From NCBI RefSeq assembly GCF_007858435.1, contig NZ_VIGW01000005.1, positions 186,001 through 250,000 of the forward strand: a DNA stretch of 64,000 nucleotides, read 5' to 3'. Made by a program: the position numbers and the translations under genes. The DNA comes from Tsukamurella asaccharolytica (GTDB lineage Bacteria; Actinomycetota; Actinomycetes; Mycobacteriales; Mycobacteriaceae). Below, one piece after another: positions 25,012 through 33,605 of the stretch (positions are counted from its first letter, which is position 1; each line of letters begins with the position of its first letter). The notes under the pieces are model-generated. The model was not told the origin of the DNA, searched no databases, and was given only the letters and a program-made list of their open reading frames with translations.

Positions 25012-28000
25012 TCACCGCGCGCGCAGGCCCTTCGGCGTCCGCGCGAAACCGGCGGTCGCGAGCGCGCCGGCGAGGGGCGAGGTGAGGGCGGGGGCACCGT
25101 CGACCTTCTCGACGGTGAGGCCACCGAGACCCGGCGCGGCGTTCGCCAGGGCGGTGAGAGCGACGTCCGGCGCATCGGTGAAGGTGAGCAGCGTGCGGCC
25201 GCCGCGCTCGACGAAGAGGGCCAGCGCACCGTCGACCAGCACCACCAGGGCGCCCGCCTTGCGGCCCGGGCGCGCGCCCTCGTCGCCGCGGTCGGGCCAG
25301 GGGAGCGCCGCGCCGTACGGATTCGCGGGATCGGTGGCGGCCAGAACCAGGCCGGAGGTCTCGCCTCGCTGCTCCGTGCGCTCGAGAGCGGACGCCGCGT
25401 CGCGCAGCGCGTCGACGGTGCCGCCACGGGCGAACTGGGCCGCGCCCAGCCGCTCGATGAAGTAGCCGCGGCGCGCCTTGCCGGCCTCCTCGAACGCCGC
25501 CAGGGTGCGATAGATCCGGGCGAAGCCGCCCTCGATGTGCTCGGCCATCACCGCGCCGCGGGTCACCACTCCGTACCGTTCCAAGAGTTGTTCGGCGAGC
25601 GCGGCGGACTGCTCCGTCGCGCTCGCCTCCGCCGGTGCGGGCGGCAGCGACCACCGCCCGGCAACCATCGGCGGGGCCTGGTCCGCCGCGACGCGGTAGC
25701 GGGCCCGCGGCGCACGACGGGGGGTGCGGTGCGCGGTCGCGCGACGGCCGCCCGCGAGCCGCGCCCGCACCGGCGCGAAGGTGTCGCCGGTGAGCCGGCC
25801 CGCCCACACCAGGTCCCACAGCGCCTCCGGGGTGGCACCGGTGAGTTGGCGGTAGAAGAACGCGCCGCCACCGCGGACCGCGTCCTCGATCGCTTCGTGC
25901 GCGTCCGCGGTCTCGAGCGCGCCGGGCGGCGGCAGGGTGAGCGGCGCGAGATCCGCGGGATGGAAGGCGATCCAGCCGTCCTGCGCGCCGATCGCGCCGT
26001 GCCCGGTCCACACCACCTCTCCGGTGCCGGTGAGCTCGTCGAGCATGGCGGGCGAGTAGTCGGCGACGCGCTGCGGCAGCACCACGGACTCCCACGCCGA
26101 GGCGGGGATCGGCACCCCCGCGAGCTGATCGATCACGGCGGCGACGCCGTCGATGCCGCGCAGCGGAGCCGCGAGGTGGTGCCAGCCGGCGAGGAAGTGG
26201 GCGTAGGCGCGCCCGGGCACCGGGTCCACGTCCTGCCGGAGCCGCGCGAGGCTGCGCTGCCGGATGCGTCGCAGCACCTCGGCATCGCAGAACTGCGGGA
26301 CCCCGTCGACGCCCGCGTCCGCGCCGTCCGGCACGAAGCGGCCCTCGATCACCCGCCGCGCCGAGACCGACTCGGTGAGCGGGCGCTGCACCACCGCGAC
26401 ACCCAGGCCGTACCGCGCCGCGACGTCGGCCGCGGTGAACGGGCCGTGCCGGCGGGCGTACCGCGCGACCAGGTCGCCCACGGGGTCCGGCACCGCGTCC
26501 GTGAAGGCCGACGCGATCCCCGGCTGCAGCGGCACCCCCAGTCCGTCGCGCAGCCGTGCCGCGTCCTCGACGGCGGCGATCCACCCGTCGCCGTACGCGA
26601 AGACGCGGCCGGCCGCGAGCAACTCGTCGACGGCGGACGGCGCGCCCTCCGACCGCTCGCCGATCTCCGCCCGGGTCAGCGGGCCCAGCTCGCGGATCAG
26701 GTCGGCCACCTGCTCGACGGTGCGTGCGCGGTAGCCGGGCGCGGTGCGCTGGAGCTGCGCCGCGATCTCCCGCAGGATCTCCGCATCGAGCAACTCGGTG
26801 AGCTCGACCCGGCCCAGCAACTGGGAGAGCACCGCCGGGTCCAGGCTGAGGACCGCTGCGCGGCGCTCCGCGAGCGGCGCGTCCCCCTCGTACATGAACG
26901 CCCCGACGTAGCTGAACAGCAGCGAGGCCGCGAAGGGCGACGGCGCGACCGTCTCCACCTCCGCCAGCCGGACGGTGCGGGACTCGAGCGCGCGGTGCAC
27001 GGCGATGAGTTCGGGCACGTCGTAGACGTCCTGCAGGCACTCGCGGACGGCCTCGAGCACGATGGGGAACTGCGGGTAGCCGCGAGCCACCTCGAGCAGC
27101 TGGCTCGCGCGCTGGCGCTGCTGCCACAGCGGGGCCCGCTTACCGGGAACGCGGCGAGGAAGCAGGAGGGCGCGGGCGGCGCACTCGCGGAACCGGGACG
27201 CGAACAGCGCGCTGGAGCCGACGGCGTCGGTGACCAGCGCCTCGATGTCGTCCGGCTCGAACCGGAAGAGCTCGGCGCCGGGCGGGGTGTCGTCGGTGTC
27301 GGGCAGGCGGACGAGGATCCCGTCGTCGGTGGCGGTCACCGCGCCGGAGAGCCCCAGGGTGGCGTTCAGGCGCGACCCGACGGCGAGGGCCCACGGCGCG
27401 TGCACCTTCATTCCCAGCGGCGAGTGCAGCGCGACGCGCCAGTCGCCGAGTTCGTCGCGGAAGCGCTCCACCACGAGGGTGCGGTCGGTGGGGAGCACGC
27501 CCGTGGCCTGCTGCTGCTCGTCGAGCAGCGCGATGAGGTTGTCGGTGGCCCAGTCGCCGAGGCCCACTGCCTGCGCCCGCGCGCGCTGCTCGGGCTCGGC
27601 CAGCGCGGTGAACTCGCGGGTGAACCTCCCGATGGCGCGACCCAACTCGGCGGGGCGGCCGACGGTGTCGCCGATCCAGAAGGGCAGCCGGCCGGGCTGG
27701 CCGAAGGCGGGGGAGACCAGCACGCGGTCGTGCGTGATCTCCTCGATCCGCCAGCTGGTGGCGCCGAGCGCGAAGACATCGCCCACGCGGGACTCGTAGA
27801 CCATCTCCTCATCCAGCTCGCCCACGCGGGAGGCCTTCTCGCCCACCATGAAGACGCCGAACAGGCCGCGGTCCGGGATGGCGCCGCCGGAGGTGACGGC
27901 CAGTCGCCCGGCGCCGGGGCGACCGGTCAGTGTTCCGGCGTCGCGGTCCCAGACGACGCGCGGGCGCAGCTCGCCGAAGTCCTCCGCGGGATACCGGCCG

Positions 28001-29481
28001 GAGATCAGGTCGAGTACCGCCTCGTACGCCGAATCCGGGAGCGCGGCATAGGGGTGCGCCCGCCGCACCAGGGACAGCCAGTCGTGCACGTCGAGTACGT
28101 CCATCGCCGCGGCGGCGACGGTCTGCTGTGCCAGCACGTCGAGCGGGTTGCGGGGTACGACGAGCTTCTCGATCGCGCCCTCGCGCATGCGCTGCACGGT
28201 GACGGTGCTGTGCAGCAGGTCGGTGCGATGCTTGGGGAAGAAAGCGCCGCGGCTGGGCTCGCCCACCTGGTGCCCGGCGCGGCCCACGCGCTGCAAGCCG
28301 GCGGCCACCGAGGGCGGGGCCTCCACCTGGATCACCAGGTCGACCGCGCCCATGTCGATCCCGAGCTCCAGGCTGGACGTGGCGACCACGCAGCGGAGCC
28401 GGCCGGATTTCAGGTCGTCCTCAATGATCGCGCGTTGCTCCTTGCTCACCGAGCCGTGGTGCGCCCGTGCGAGGACCGCTTCGGCCCCGTGCGTCTGGCC
28501 GCTGGCCAGCACCTGCGCGGGAGAGCCGCCGGGGACGGCAGGGTTCGGCGGCCCGCCGTGGGAGCCCGCGGCGAGCTCGTTGATCCGTGCCGTCAGCCGC
28601 TCCGCGAGGCGGCGTGAGTTGGCGAAGACGATCGTGGAGCGGTGCTGCTCGATGAGCTCCACGATGGACGACTCCACGTGCGGCCACAGCGAACCCTGCT
28701 GTGCCGGCTCGTCCGGGTCGTCCGAGACCACGTCGAGCTCAGTCATGTCCGGGACCGGCACGGTGACGGTGAGCTCGAACTCCTTCTGCGCGGGCGGGCG
28801 CACCACCGTAGCGGGGCGCGACCCGCCGAGGAAGGCCGCGACCTCGTGCGCGGGCTCGACGGTGGCGGACAGCCCTATCCGCTGGGCCGGCTCGTCCAGC
28901 AGCTCGTCGAGCCGCTCGAGTGAGAGTGCGAGGTGCGTGCCGCGCTTGGAACCGGCGACGGCGTGCACCTCGTCGACGATGACCGTGCTCACCTGCGCGA
29001 GTGTTTCGCGGGCCTGCGAGGTGAGCATGAGGAACAGCGACTCGGGTGTGGTGATGAGGATGTCCGGCGGCGTCCGGACGAGCTGCCGCCGCTGCTGGGC
29101 GGGCGTGTCCCCGGATCGCACGCCGACGGTGACCGCGGGCGCGGGCTCGCCGCGCCGTTCGCGGACCCGGGCGATCCCGGCGAGCGGCGCGCGCAGGTTG
29201 CGCTCCACGTCCACCGCGAGCGCCTTGAGCGGGGAGACGTAGAGGACGGAGGTGCCGCGCGGACCGTCGGACTCCTGCGGTGCCGGGCGGTCCGCGAGCC
29301 GGTCCAGGGCCCAGAGGAACGCCGAGAGGGTCTTGCCCGAGCCCGTGGGGGCCACGACCAGCGTGTTGTTCCCCTGTGCGATCGAGCGCCAGGCCCCGGT
29401 CTGCGCCGCGGTGGGGGCGGCGAAGGACGCGGCGAACCATTCGGCGGTGGCGGGCGTGAACGCCCGGAGGGCGTCCGGCAT
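25012..29481 (-). CDS. lhr: Large ATP-dependent helicase Lhr
   Basis: 1489 residues, close to the roughly 1500 of mycobacterial Lhr. The N-terminal superfamily 2 helicase core has Walker A GSGKT (residues 47-51), DEVH box (170-173) and later QRVGRAGHQ (motif VI). The Lhr-core winged-helix and beta-barrel domains follow. The roughly 600-residue C-terminal extension typical of full-length actinobacterial Lhr continues to a basic end. Lhr is a 3'-5' ssDNA translocase that prefers RNA:DNA hybrids and belongs to the DNA damage response. The ATG start (PDALRAF) is chosen because homology begins there. Confidence 0.93.
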   Translation of the reverse strand: MPDALRAFTPATAEWFAASFAAPTAAQTGAWRSIAQGNNTLVVAPTGSGKTLSAFLWALDRLADRPAPQESDGPRGTSVLYVSPLKALAVDVERNLRAPLAGIARVRERRGEPAPAVTVGVRSGDTPAQQRRQLVRTPPDILITTPESLFLMLTSQARETLAQVSTVIVDEVHAVAGSKRGTHLALSLERLDELLDEPAQRIGLSATVEPAHEVAAFLGGSRPATVVRPPAQKEFELTVTVPVPDMTELDVVSDDPDEPAQQGSLWPHVESSIVELIEQHRSTIVFANSRRLAERLTARINELAAGSHGGPPNPAVPGGSPAQVLASGQTHGAEAVLARAHHGSVSKEQRAIIEDDLKSGRLRCVVATSSLELGIDMGAVDLVIQVEAPPSVAAGLQRVGRAGHQVGEPSRGAFFPKHRTDLLHSTVTVQRMREGAIEKLVVPRNPLDVLAQQTVAAAAMDVLDVHDWLSLVRRAHPYAALPDSAYEAVLDLISGRYPAEDFGELRPRVVWDRDAGTLTGRPGAGRLAVTSGGAIPDRGLFGVFMVGEKASRVGELDEEMVYESRVGDVFALGATSWRIEEITHDRVLVSPAFGQPGRLPFWIGDTVGRPAELGRAIGRFTREFTALAEPEQRARAQAVGLGDWATDNLIALLDEQQQATGVLPTDRTLVVERFRDELGDWRVALHSPLGMKVHAPWALAVGSRLNATLGLSGAVTATDDGILVRLPDTDDTPPGAELFRFEPDDIEALVTDAVGSSALFASRFRECAARALLLPRRVPGKRAPLWQQRQRASQLLEVARGYPQFPIVLEAVRECLQDVYDVPELIAVHRALESRTVRLAEVETVAPSPFAASLLFSYVGAFMYEGDAPLAERRAAVLSLDPAVLSQLLGRVELTELLDAEILREIAAQLQRTAPGYRARTVEQVADLIRELGPLTRAEIGERSEGAPSAVDELLAAGRVFAYGDGWIAAVEDAARLRDGLGVPLQPGIASAFTDAVPDPVGDLVARYARRHGPFTAADVAARYGLGVAVVQRPLTESVSARRVIEGRFVPDGADAGVDGVPQFCDAEVLRRIRQRSLARLRQDVDPVPGRAYAHFLAGWHHLAAPLRGIDGVAAVIDQLAGVPIPASAWESVVLPQRVADYSPAMLDELTGTGEVVWTGHGAIGAQDGWIAFHPADLAPLTLPPPGALETADAHEAIEDAVRGGGAFFYRQLTGATPEALWDLVWAGRLTGDTFAPVRARLAGGRRATAHRTPRRAPRARYRVAADQAPPMVAGRWSLPPAPAEASATEQSAALAEQLLERYGVVTRGAVMAEHIEGGFARIYRTLAAFEEAGKARRGYFIERLGAAQFARGGTVDALRDAASALERTEQRGETSGLVLAATDPANPYGAALPWPDRGDEGARPGRKAGALVVLVDGALALFVERGGRTLLTFTDAPDVALTALANAAPGLGGLTVEKVDGAPALTSPLAGALATAGFARTPKGLRAR

Positions 29482-29580
29482 GGGTCCATCATGACGCAGC
29501 CGTCCGACAGGTCGCGGGACCGAGCGGCGGGCCCGTCCGGGGTCACGTACCGGCGACACGCCCCGCTCCGTTGTTGTCTG

Positions 29581-29598
29581 TGTGACTCATGTGATTCA
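29581..29598. repeat. Tandem direct repeats TGTGACTCA/TGTGATTCA
   Basis: Two adjacent nine-base units differing at one base, with a third degenerate TGATGTTCA directly after. They lie 34 bases before the LGFP gene start, in the position of a promoter or activator site. Confidence 0.4.
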
Positions 29599-29631
29599 TG
29601 ATGTTCAGGAGGCACGGACTAAGGAGCAGGA

Positions 29632-30249
29632 ATGACTACGTACGACTCGTCGAACAGCCACCGTCGCGCCTGGTTCCGAGGTGTCGTCGCCGCGGCGGCC
29701 ATCGCCGTCGGCATCAGCGGCGCCGTGACCGCCGTCGCCAAGGCCGACCAGCAGGTGGGTCGTTTCCTCGTCAAGGGGCAGATCGAGGTGTCCTACTTCG
29801 CGACCGGCGGGGCTCCCACCTGGGGCGTGCCCTTGATTCCCGAGTCCAACGCCGGTCGGGGTGGCAAGTTCCAGACCTTCGCGAACCAGGCGTCCTTCTA
29901 CTGGCATCCTGGTGCCGACGCCGGCAATGCCCACCAGGTGGGCGGCGCCATCCGCGCGAAGTGGGGCGAGAACCGCTGGGAGAACGGACCGCTCGGCTAT
30001 CCCATCACCGACGAGCTGCGGGCGCGCGGCCCGTTCAACGCCGTCACCGGCGCGATGAACGCCTTCCAGGGCGGCGTGATCTACTGGTCGCCCGCGTCCG
30101 GCGCCTGGCCGGTGTGGGGCGAGATCCTGGTGAAGTGGAGTGCGGACAAGCGCGAGTCCGGCCGCTACGGCTATCCCACCGGGCCCGAGATCCGCACCGG
30201 CAGCACGTTCTCCCAGACCTTCCAGCGCGGCGTGATCACCTGGCCGTGA
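29632..30249 (+). CDS. Exported LGFP-repeat protein
   Basis: 205 residues. A Sec signal peptide (about 1-38) ends in AKA before Asp39. The mature part contains LGFP-type repeats: WENGPLGYPITDE (about 116-128) and RESGRYGYPTGPE (about 179-191), with Gly-Gly-hydrophobic intervals (QGGVIYW, QRGVITW). LGFP repeats are found in corynebacterial and mycobacterial envelope proteins, such as the corynebacterial mycolyltransferase Cop1, and are thought to anchor proteins to the cell wall. No catalytic domain is attached here. Strong AAGGAG ribosome site. It is convergent with the FMN reductase. Confidence 0.85.
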   Translation: MTTYDSSNSHRRAWFRGVVAAAAIAVGISGAVTAVAKADQQVGRFLVKGQIEVSYFATGGAPTWGVPLIPESNAGRGGKFQTFANQASFYWHPGADAGNAHQVGGAIRAKWGENRWENGPLGYPITDELRARGPFNAVTGAMNAFQGGVIYWSPASGAWPVWGEILVKWSADKRESGRYGYPTGPEIRTGSTFSQTFQRGVITWP

Positions 30250-30265
30250 CGGCCAGTGCGGCCCG

Positions 30266-30826
30266 TCAGTGACGGGCCGCGAGGTGCCGTTCGGTGGCCG
30301 CGGTCAGCTCGTCGAGCAGGGCGGTCAGCTCGGCGGAGCGGCGGTCGATCGGGGCGAAGGCTCCGGCGCCGTCGAAGTCGGTGAACAGGCCCAGGCTGAC
30401 CTGCGCGCGGACGTCGACCATGGAGAAGTTGGCGGTGATCTGGCGCCAGTGCTCCACGGCGCGGACGCCGCCGTCGGCACCGTAGGCGACGAAGCCCACC
30501 GTCTTGCCGGCCCACTCCGGGCCGATCGAGTCGAAGGCGTTCTTGAAGGCGCCGGGGATCGAGTGGTTGTACTCGGGGGTGACGAAGACGAAGCCGTCCT
30601 GCGCGTCGATGGCCTGGCCCCACGCGGTGACCGCGGCGTTGTCGTACTGACGGTTCGCCGCGCCCGGCACGGTGGCGGAGGTGAGCAGCGGGACCTCGAA
30701 ATCCTTGAGGTCGATCACGCTGGCCTCGACGCCCGCGCGCTCCGCGGCCGCCGCGGCGACCCACTGGCCGACCTGCTCGGCCTTGCGGCCGTCGCGGATG
30801 GAGCCGAGGATGATGCCGATCTTCAT
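30266..30826 (-). CDS. NADPH-dependent FMN reductase family protein
   Basis: 186 residues of flavodoxin fold. The N-terminal IILGSIRDGRKAEQVG phosphate loop (about 5-20) binds FMN; TPEYNHSIPGAFKNAFD (about 84-100) is the signature of the family. Members reduce flavins, quinones, azo dyes or chromate using NADPH. It is divergent from an XRE-cupin regulator with two strong palindromic structures between them, suggesting direct regulation. The ATG has an AAAGGA ribosome site. Confidence 0.88.
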   Translation of the reverse strand: MKIGIILGSIRDGRKAEQVGQWVAAAAAERAGVEASVIDLKDFEVPLLTSATVPGAANRQYDNAAVTAWGQAIDAQDGFVFVTPEYNHSIPGAFKNAFDSIGPEWAGKTVGFVAYGADGGVRAVEHWRQITANFSMVDVRAQVSLGLFTDFDGAGAFAPIDRRSAELTALLDELTAATERHLAARH

Positions 30827-30840
30827 GCGAGTCCTTTCGG

Positions 30841-30875
30841 GGTGGGTTCGCGCCCGCTCGGGCGTGGCCCCCACC
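30841..30875 (-). promoter_or_regulatory. Hairpin in the 5' leader of the FMN reductase gene
   Basis: CGCCCG-ct-CGGGCG (30851-30864) is nested within outer arms GGTGGG (30841-30846) and CCCACC (30870-30875), just before the ribosome site. It could modulate translation or mRNA stability. Confidence 0.4.
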
Positions 30876-30882
30876 GTAGTCG

Positions 30883-30900
30883 AGCGGACCGCGGTCCGCT
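30883..30900. promoter_or_regulatory. 18-bp perfect palindrome, candidate operator
   Basis: AGCGGACCGCGGTCCGCT is perfectly self-complementary. It lies between the FMN reductase and the divergent XRE-cupin gene, a natural target for that regulator or for a TetR/MarR-type protein elsewhere. Confidence 0.6.
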
Positions 30901-30996
30901 AGGCGTGCGGTCGGTCTGGACATCCCCGCGGCGACGCGATGGGGGACTTCGACGGCCTCGACGTCCGGACCCTGAACCCGTTCGCCTGATGGCGGG

Positions 30997-31002
30997 CACA
31001 AT
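30997..31002 (+). promoter_or_regulatory. Candidate -10 box (CACAAT) for the XRE-cupin gene
   Basis: Lies seven bases before the ATG at 31010, with no ribosome site, supporting that start over the in-frame ATG at 30989. Confidence 0.35.
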
Positions 31003-31009
31003 CGGTCCC

Positions 31010-31582
31010 ATGGCAGACGATCCGGTTCTCGAGCAGGTCGGTCCGCGGCTCCGCGCGATCCGGCAGGAGCGCGACATCACCCTGACCGCGGTCGCGGAGG
31101 CCACGGGCATCTCGGTGAGCACGCTCTCGCGGTTGGAGGGCGGCACCCGCAAGCCGACGCTCGAATTGTTGCTGCCGCTCGCGCGCACCTACGGGCTGCC
31201 GCTCGACGAGCTCGTCGACGCGCCCGAGACCGGCGATCCGCGCGTGCGGCTCAAGCCGGTGCGGCACGGCGACCGCACCATCGTGCCGCTCACCCGGCGA
31301 GCCGGCGGGCTGCGCACCTTCAAGGAGGTCATCCGGCCTCGCCCGGGCGACGGTGTCGCGCCCACGCCCGTCTCGCACCCCGGCTATCACTGGGTGTACG
31401 TCCTCGACGGGAGGTTGCGTCTGATCCTGGGCGAGAGGGAGATGGTGGTCACGCCGGGCGAGGTGATCGAGTTCGACACCCGGCTCCCGCACTGGTTCGG
31501 CAGCGCCGACGGGCGGCCCGTCGAGTATCTGGGCATCTACGGCCCGCAGGGCGAGCGTGCCCACCACGTACTGGGGGAGTAG
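31010..31582 (+). CDS. XRE-family regulator with C-terminal cupin domain
   Basis: 190 residues. The N-terminal XRE helix-turn-helix is at about 8-66 (RLRAIRQERDITLTAVAE, SVSTLSRLEGG). The C-terminal cupin is at about 100-185 with HPGYHWVYVLDGRLRLILG and the second motif PGEVIEFDTRLPHWF, carrying His residues that could bind a metal or small ligand. Such XRE-cupin proteins usually sense a small molecule and repress a neighbouring operon. The divergent FMN reductase and the intervening palindromes make that the likely target. Confidence 0.85.
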   Translation: MADDPVLEQVGPRLRAIRQERDITLTAVAEATGISVSTLSRLEGGTRKPTLELLLPLARTYGLPLDELVDAPETGDPRVRLKPVRHGDRTIVPLTRRAGGLRTFKEVIRPRPGDGVAPTPVSHPGYHWVYVLDGRLRLILGEREMVVTPGEVIEFDTRLPHWFGSADGRPVEYLGIYGPQGERAHHVLGE

Positions 31583-31586
31583 CGCG

Positions 31587-31991
31587 TCAGTCGCTGTTCA
31601 GGCCGGTGGCTTTGCGGAGGTGACTCACGCCGGGGAGCTTGTTCACGCCGCGCTGCACGTCGCTGAGTTTGTTGGTCACGTCGACCAACGGCGGAAGCAC
31701 GGCGTCCAGCGTGTTCAGGGCCGGGTCGGCGACGGCCGTCAGCCGCTCGACCCGGTCGATGACGTTGTTGGCGCGCTCGATCATGTCCGCCATCGCGAGC
31801 ATCACCTTCGGGAGCTCCGCGATCAGCTCGATGGTGTCGGGCGGGATCGTGCTGAGCTTGCCGACACTGGTGACCGTGCGGCCGGTGTTGTCCATGGCCT
31901 TGCCGGCGGCGGACCGCACCGAGTCGACGAGGTCGTTGACCGATTCGCTGATGCTGGGTGGGGCCTTCGGGGGCTCCGGCTTCTTCGCCAT
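31587..31991 (-). CDS. Hypothetical amphipathic helical protein
   Basis: 134 residues, no family recognised. An N-terminal Lys/Pro-rich segment (AKKPEPPKAPPS) is followed by an almost continuous series of heptad-like amphipathic helices with Leu/Ile/Val at regular spacing and Asp/Asn-rich turns. That looks like a coiled-coil or phasin-like surface-binding protein. No signal peptide or transmembrane helix is seen. It is convergent with the XRE-cupin gene. The ATG is chosen because the upstream in-frame sequence changes character. It could bind lipid inclusions or membranes, but that is only a compositional impression. Confidence 0.65.
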   Translation of the reverse strand: MAKKPEPPKAPPSISESVNDLVDSVRSAAGKAMDNTGRTVTSVGKLSTIPPDTIELIAELPKVMLAMADMIERANNVIDRVERLTAVADPALNTLDAVLPPLVDVTNKLSDVQRGVNKLPGVSHLRKATGLNSD

Positions 31992-32120
31992 GTGTCGATC
32001 ATCGCCCGTCACGGCGTCCTGCCGTGGGCTTTTCGCGCCGTACGCTCCGCTCGGTATCCGGCTCGCGCAGAGAATGTTCGATGAACGATAACATCTCGAA
32101 AACTTGTCGGTGGGTCGGCG

Positions 32121-32126
32121 TAGCGT
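32121..32126 (+). promoter_or_regulatory. Candidate -10 box (TAGCGT) for the DUF222/HNH gene
   Basis: Lies six bases before the ATG at 32133 with no ribosome site; same hexamer and spacing as the acyltransferase gene at 45607. Confidence 0.4.
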
Positions 32127-32132
32127 CAGGGT

Positions 32133-33365
32133 ATGGACGAAGACGCAGGTGTAGACGACGATCGACCACCCGATCCGGGATCCGCCGACGGCGCGGCCGA
32201 GCGGTTGCGTTCGATGGAACGGCAACGCTGTCGGACGGTGTTCGAACAGTACCGGTTAGCGGTGGCGTTGCTGCGGGAGCGGGTGTGCGAGCGGATCGCG
32301 GCCGGGTTGCCGCAGGACCGCTGGCAGCAGGGCGTCGCCGCGGAGGTCGGGTTGGCGTTGCACCTGTCGCCGCACACGGGCGCGAAGTTCCTGGCGCGGG
32401 CGGTGGAGTTGGAGAAGAACCTGCCGCACACCCTTGCCCGGCTGCGCGAGGGTGACCTGTCTCCGGAGGCTGTCCCGGTGATCGTCGCCGGCCTGTCGCA
32501 CCTGGACGTGTCGGATCGGCGTCGGGCCGACGAGCAGCTGTGCTCCGACCCGGCGACGCTCGCGGGCATGGGGCTCAAGCAGCTCGCCGCCCGGGTGAAG
32601 CAAGTCGCGTACGCGCTGGACGGGCGGGCCACGGTCGATCGGGACGCCTCCGCGGAGAAGGATCGGACGGTCACCATCCGCCCGCTACCCGAGGGGATGG
32701 CGCGGGTGTCGCTGCTACTGCCGGTCGCGCAGGGCGTCGGCGTCTACGCCGCGCTGCGCAGGCACGCCGACACCGTGGTCGGGGTCGCCGGGGACCTGCG
32801 CACCCGCGGGCAGGTCATGGCCGACACCGCCTTCGCCCGCCTCACCGGCCGCGACTCCGCCGAGGGCCAGCCGGTGCTGGTGAACCTGACGATGCCCGCG
32901 ACGGTGCTCCTCGGTGACCGGCCCGGGACGGCGCACCTGGACGGTGGCGGGACGGTGCCGGCGGAGATCGCCCGCAACCTCATCGGCAAAGCCACCGCCG
33001 CAGGCGTCGCCTGGGTCAAGCGGCTCTACCTCGCACCCGAGTCGGGTGCGGTGGTCGGGATGGACTCGCGGGCGCGGTTCTTCCCCGACGGGCTGGCGGA
33101 GATGATCCGAGCGCCGGATCGGTACTGCCGCACCCCGTACTGCGATGCGCCGATCGCGCACACCGATCACGTGGTTCCGCACGCGGCGGGCGGCCCCACC
33201 AGCTACGAGAACGGTCAGGGGCTGTGCGCGGCATGCAACTACGCCAAGGAAGCCACCGGCTGGCACAGCACAGTCATCGACGACCCGAGCGGACGCCACA
33301 CCGTCGACACCCGAACCCCGAGCGGGCATGTCCACCGGTCCACAGCTCCGGGACAGGCGGCCTAG
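32133..33365 (+). CDS. DUF222 / HNH endonuclease-domain protein (13E12-like)
   Basis: 410 residues. The N-terminal DUF222 region (about 30-300) is all-helical. The C-terminal HNH domain (about 330-375) has CRTPYCDAPIAHTDHVVPH followed by NGQGLCAACNYAK, with paired cysteines for zinc and the HNH-type His residues. The group is abundant in actinobacteria (REP13E12-type genes of mycobacteria), where copies behave like repeated or mobile genes of uncertain role. I see no second copy in the window. It overlaps tail-to-tail by four bases with the small gene at 33362. Confidence 0.88.
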   Translation: MDEDAGVDDDRPPDPGSADGAAERLRSMERQRCRTVFEQYRLAVALLRERVCERIAAGLPQDRWQQGVAAEVGLALHLSPHTGAKFLARAVELEKNLPHTLARLREGDLSPEAVPVIVAGLSHLDVSDRRRADEQLCSDPATLAGMGLKQLAARVKQVAYALDGRATVDRDASAEKDRTVTIRPLPEGMARVSLLLPVAQGVGVYAALRRHADTVVGVAGDLRTRGQVMADTAFARLTGRDSAEGQPVLVNLTMPATVLLGDRPGTAHLDGGGTVPAEIARNLIGKATAAGVAWVKRLYLAPESGAVVGMDSRARFFPDGLAEMIRAPDRYCRTPYCDAPIAHTDHVVPHAAGGPTSYENGQGLCAACNYAKEATGWHSTVIDDPSGRHTVDTRTPSGHVHRSTAPGQAA

Positions 33366-33589
33366 AGAGACGCGCCGAACCGCTCGACAGCGGCACGCGC
33401 GGTGCGCAGCCCCTCGCTATCCGGCCCGTCGACGGTGATCTCCCCGGACGGAAGGAGGGTCACCTCGCCGATCGAGTCGCCGGTGGTGTTCACGCGCACG
33501 GCCCAGGTGTAGGCCTCGTCGGCGTGCCAGGCGTCGGGGCGCAGCTCCGTGAGGTACCACGCCCCGACATTCAGGCCGACGGGATCCAT
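33362..33589 (-). CDS. Small conserved-looking hypothetical protein downstream of accA3
   Basis: 75 residues, no family recognised. Contains AWHADEAYTWAVRVN and a short beta-strand pattern (EVTLLPSGEITVDG), consistent with a small beta-rich domain. It starts 16 bases after the accA3 stop, so it is almost certainly co-transcribed with it. No signal peptide. Possibly a small accessory protein of the carboxylase operon, by position only. Confidence 0.6.
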   Translation of the reverse strand: MDPVGLNVGAWYLTELRPDAWHADEAYTWAVRVNTTGDSIGEVTLLPSGEITVDGPDSEGLRTARAAVERFGASL

Positions 33590-33605
33590 TCCGGATTCGC
33601 CCCGA

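Noticed and set aside
24415-28617. Very long open frame (about 1400 codons) on the plus strand
   Set aside because: Lies antisense to lhr, has low-complexity Arg/Gly/Ala content without domains, and is a shadow of high-GC codon bias.
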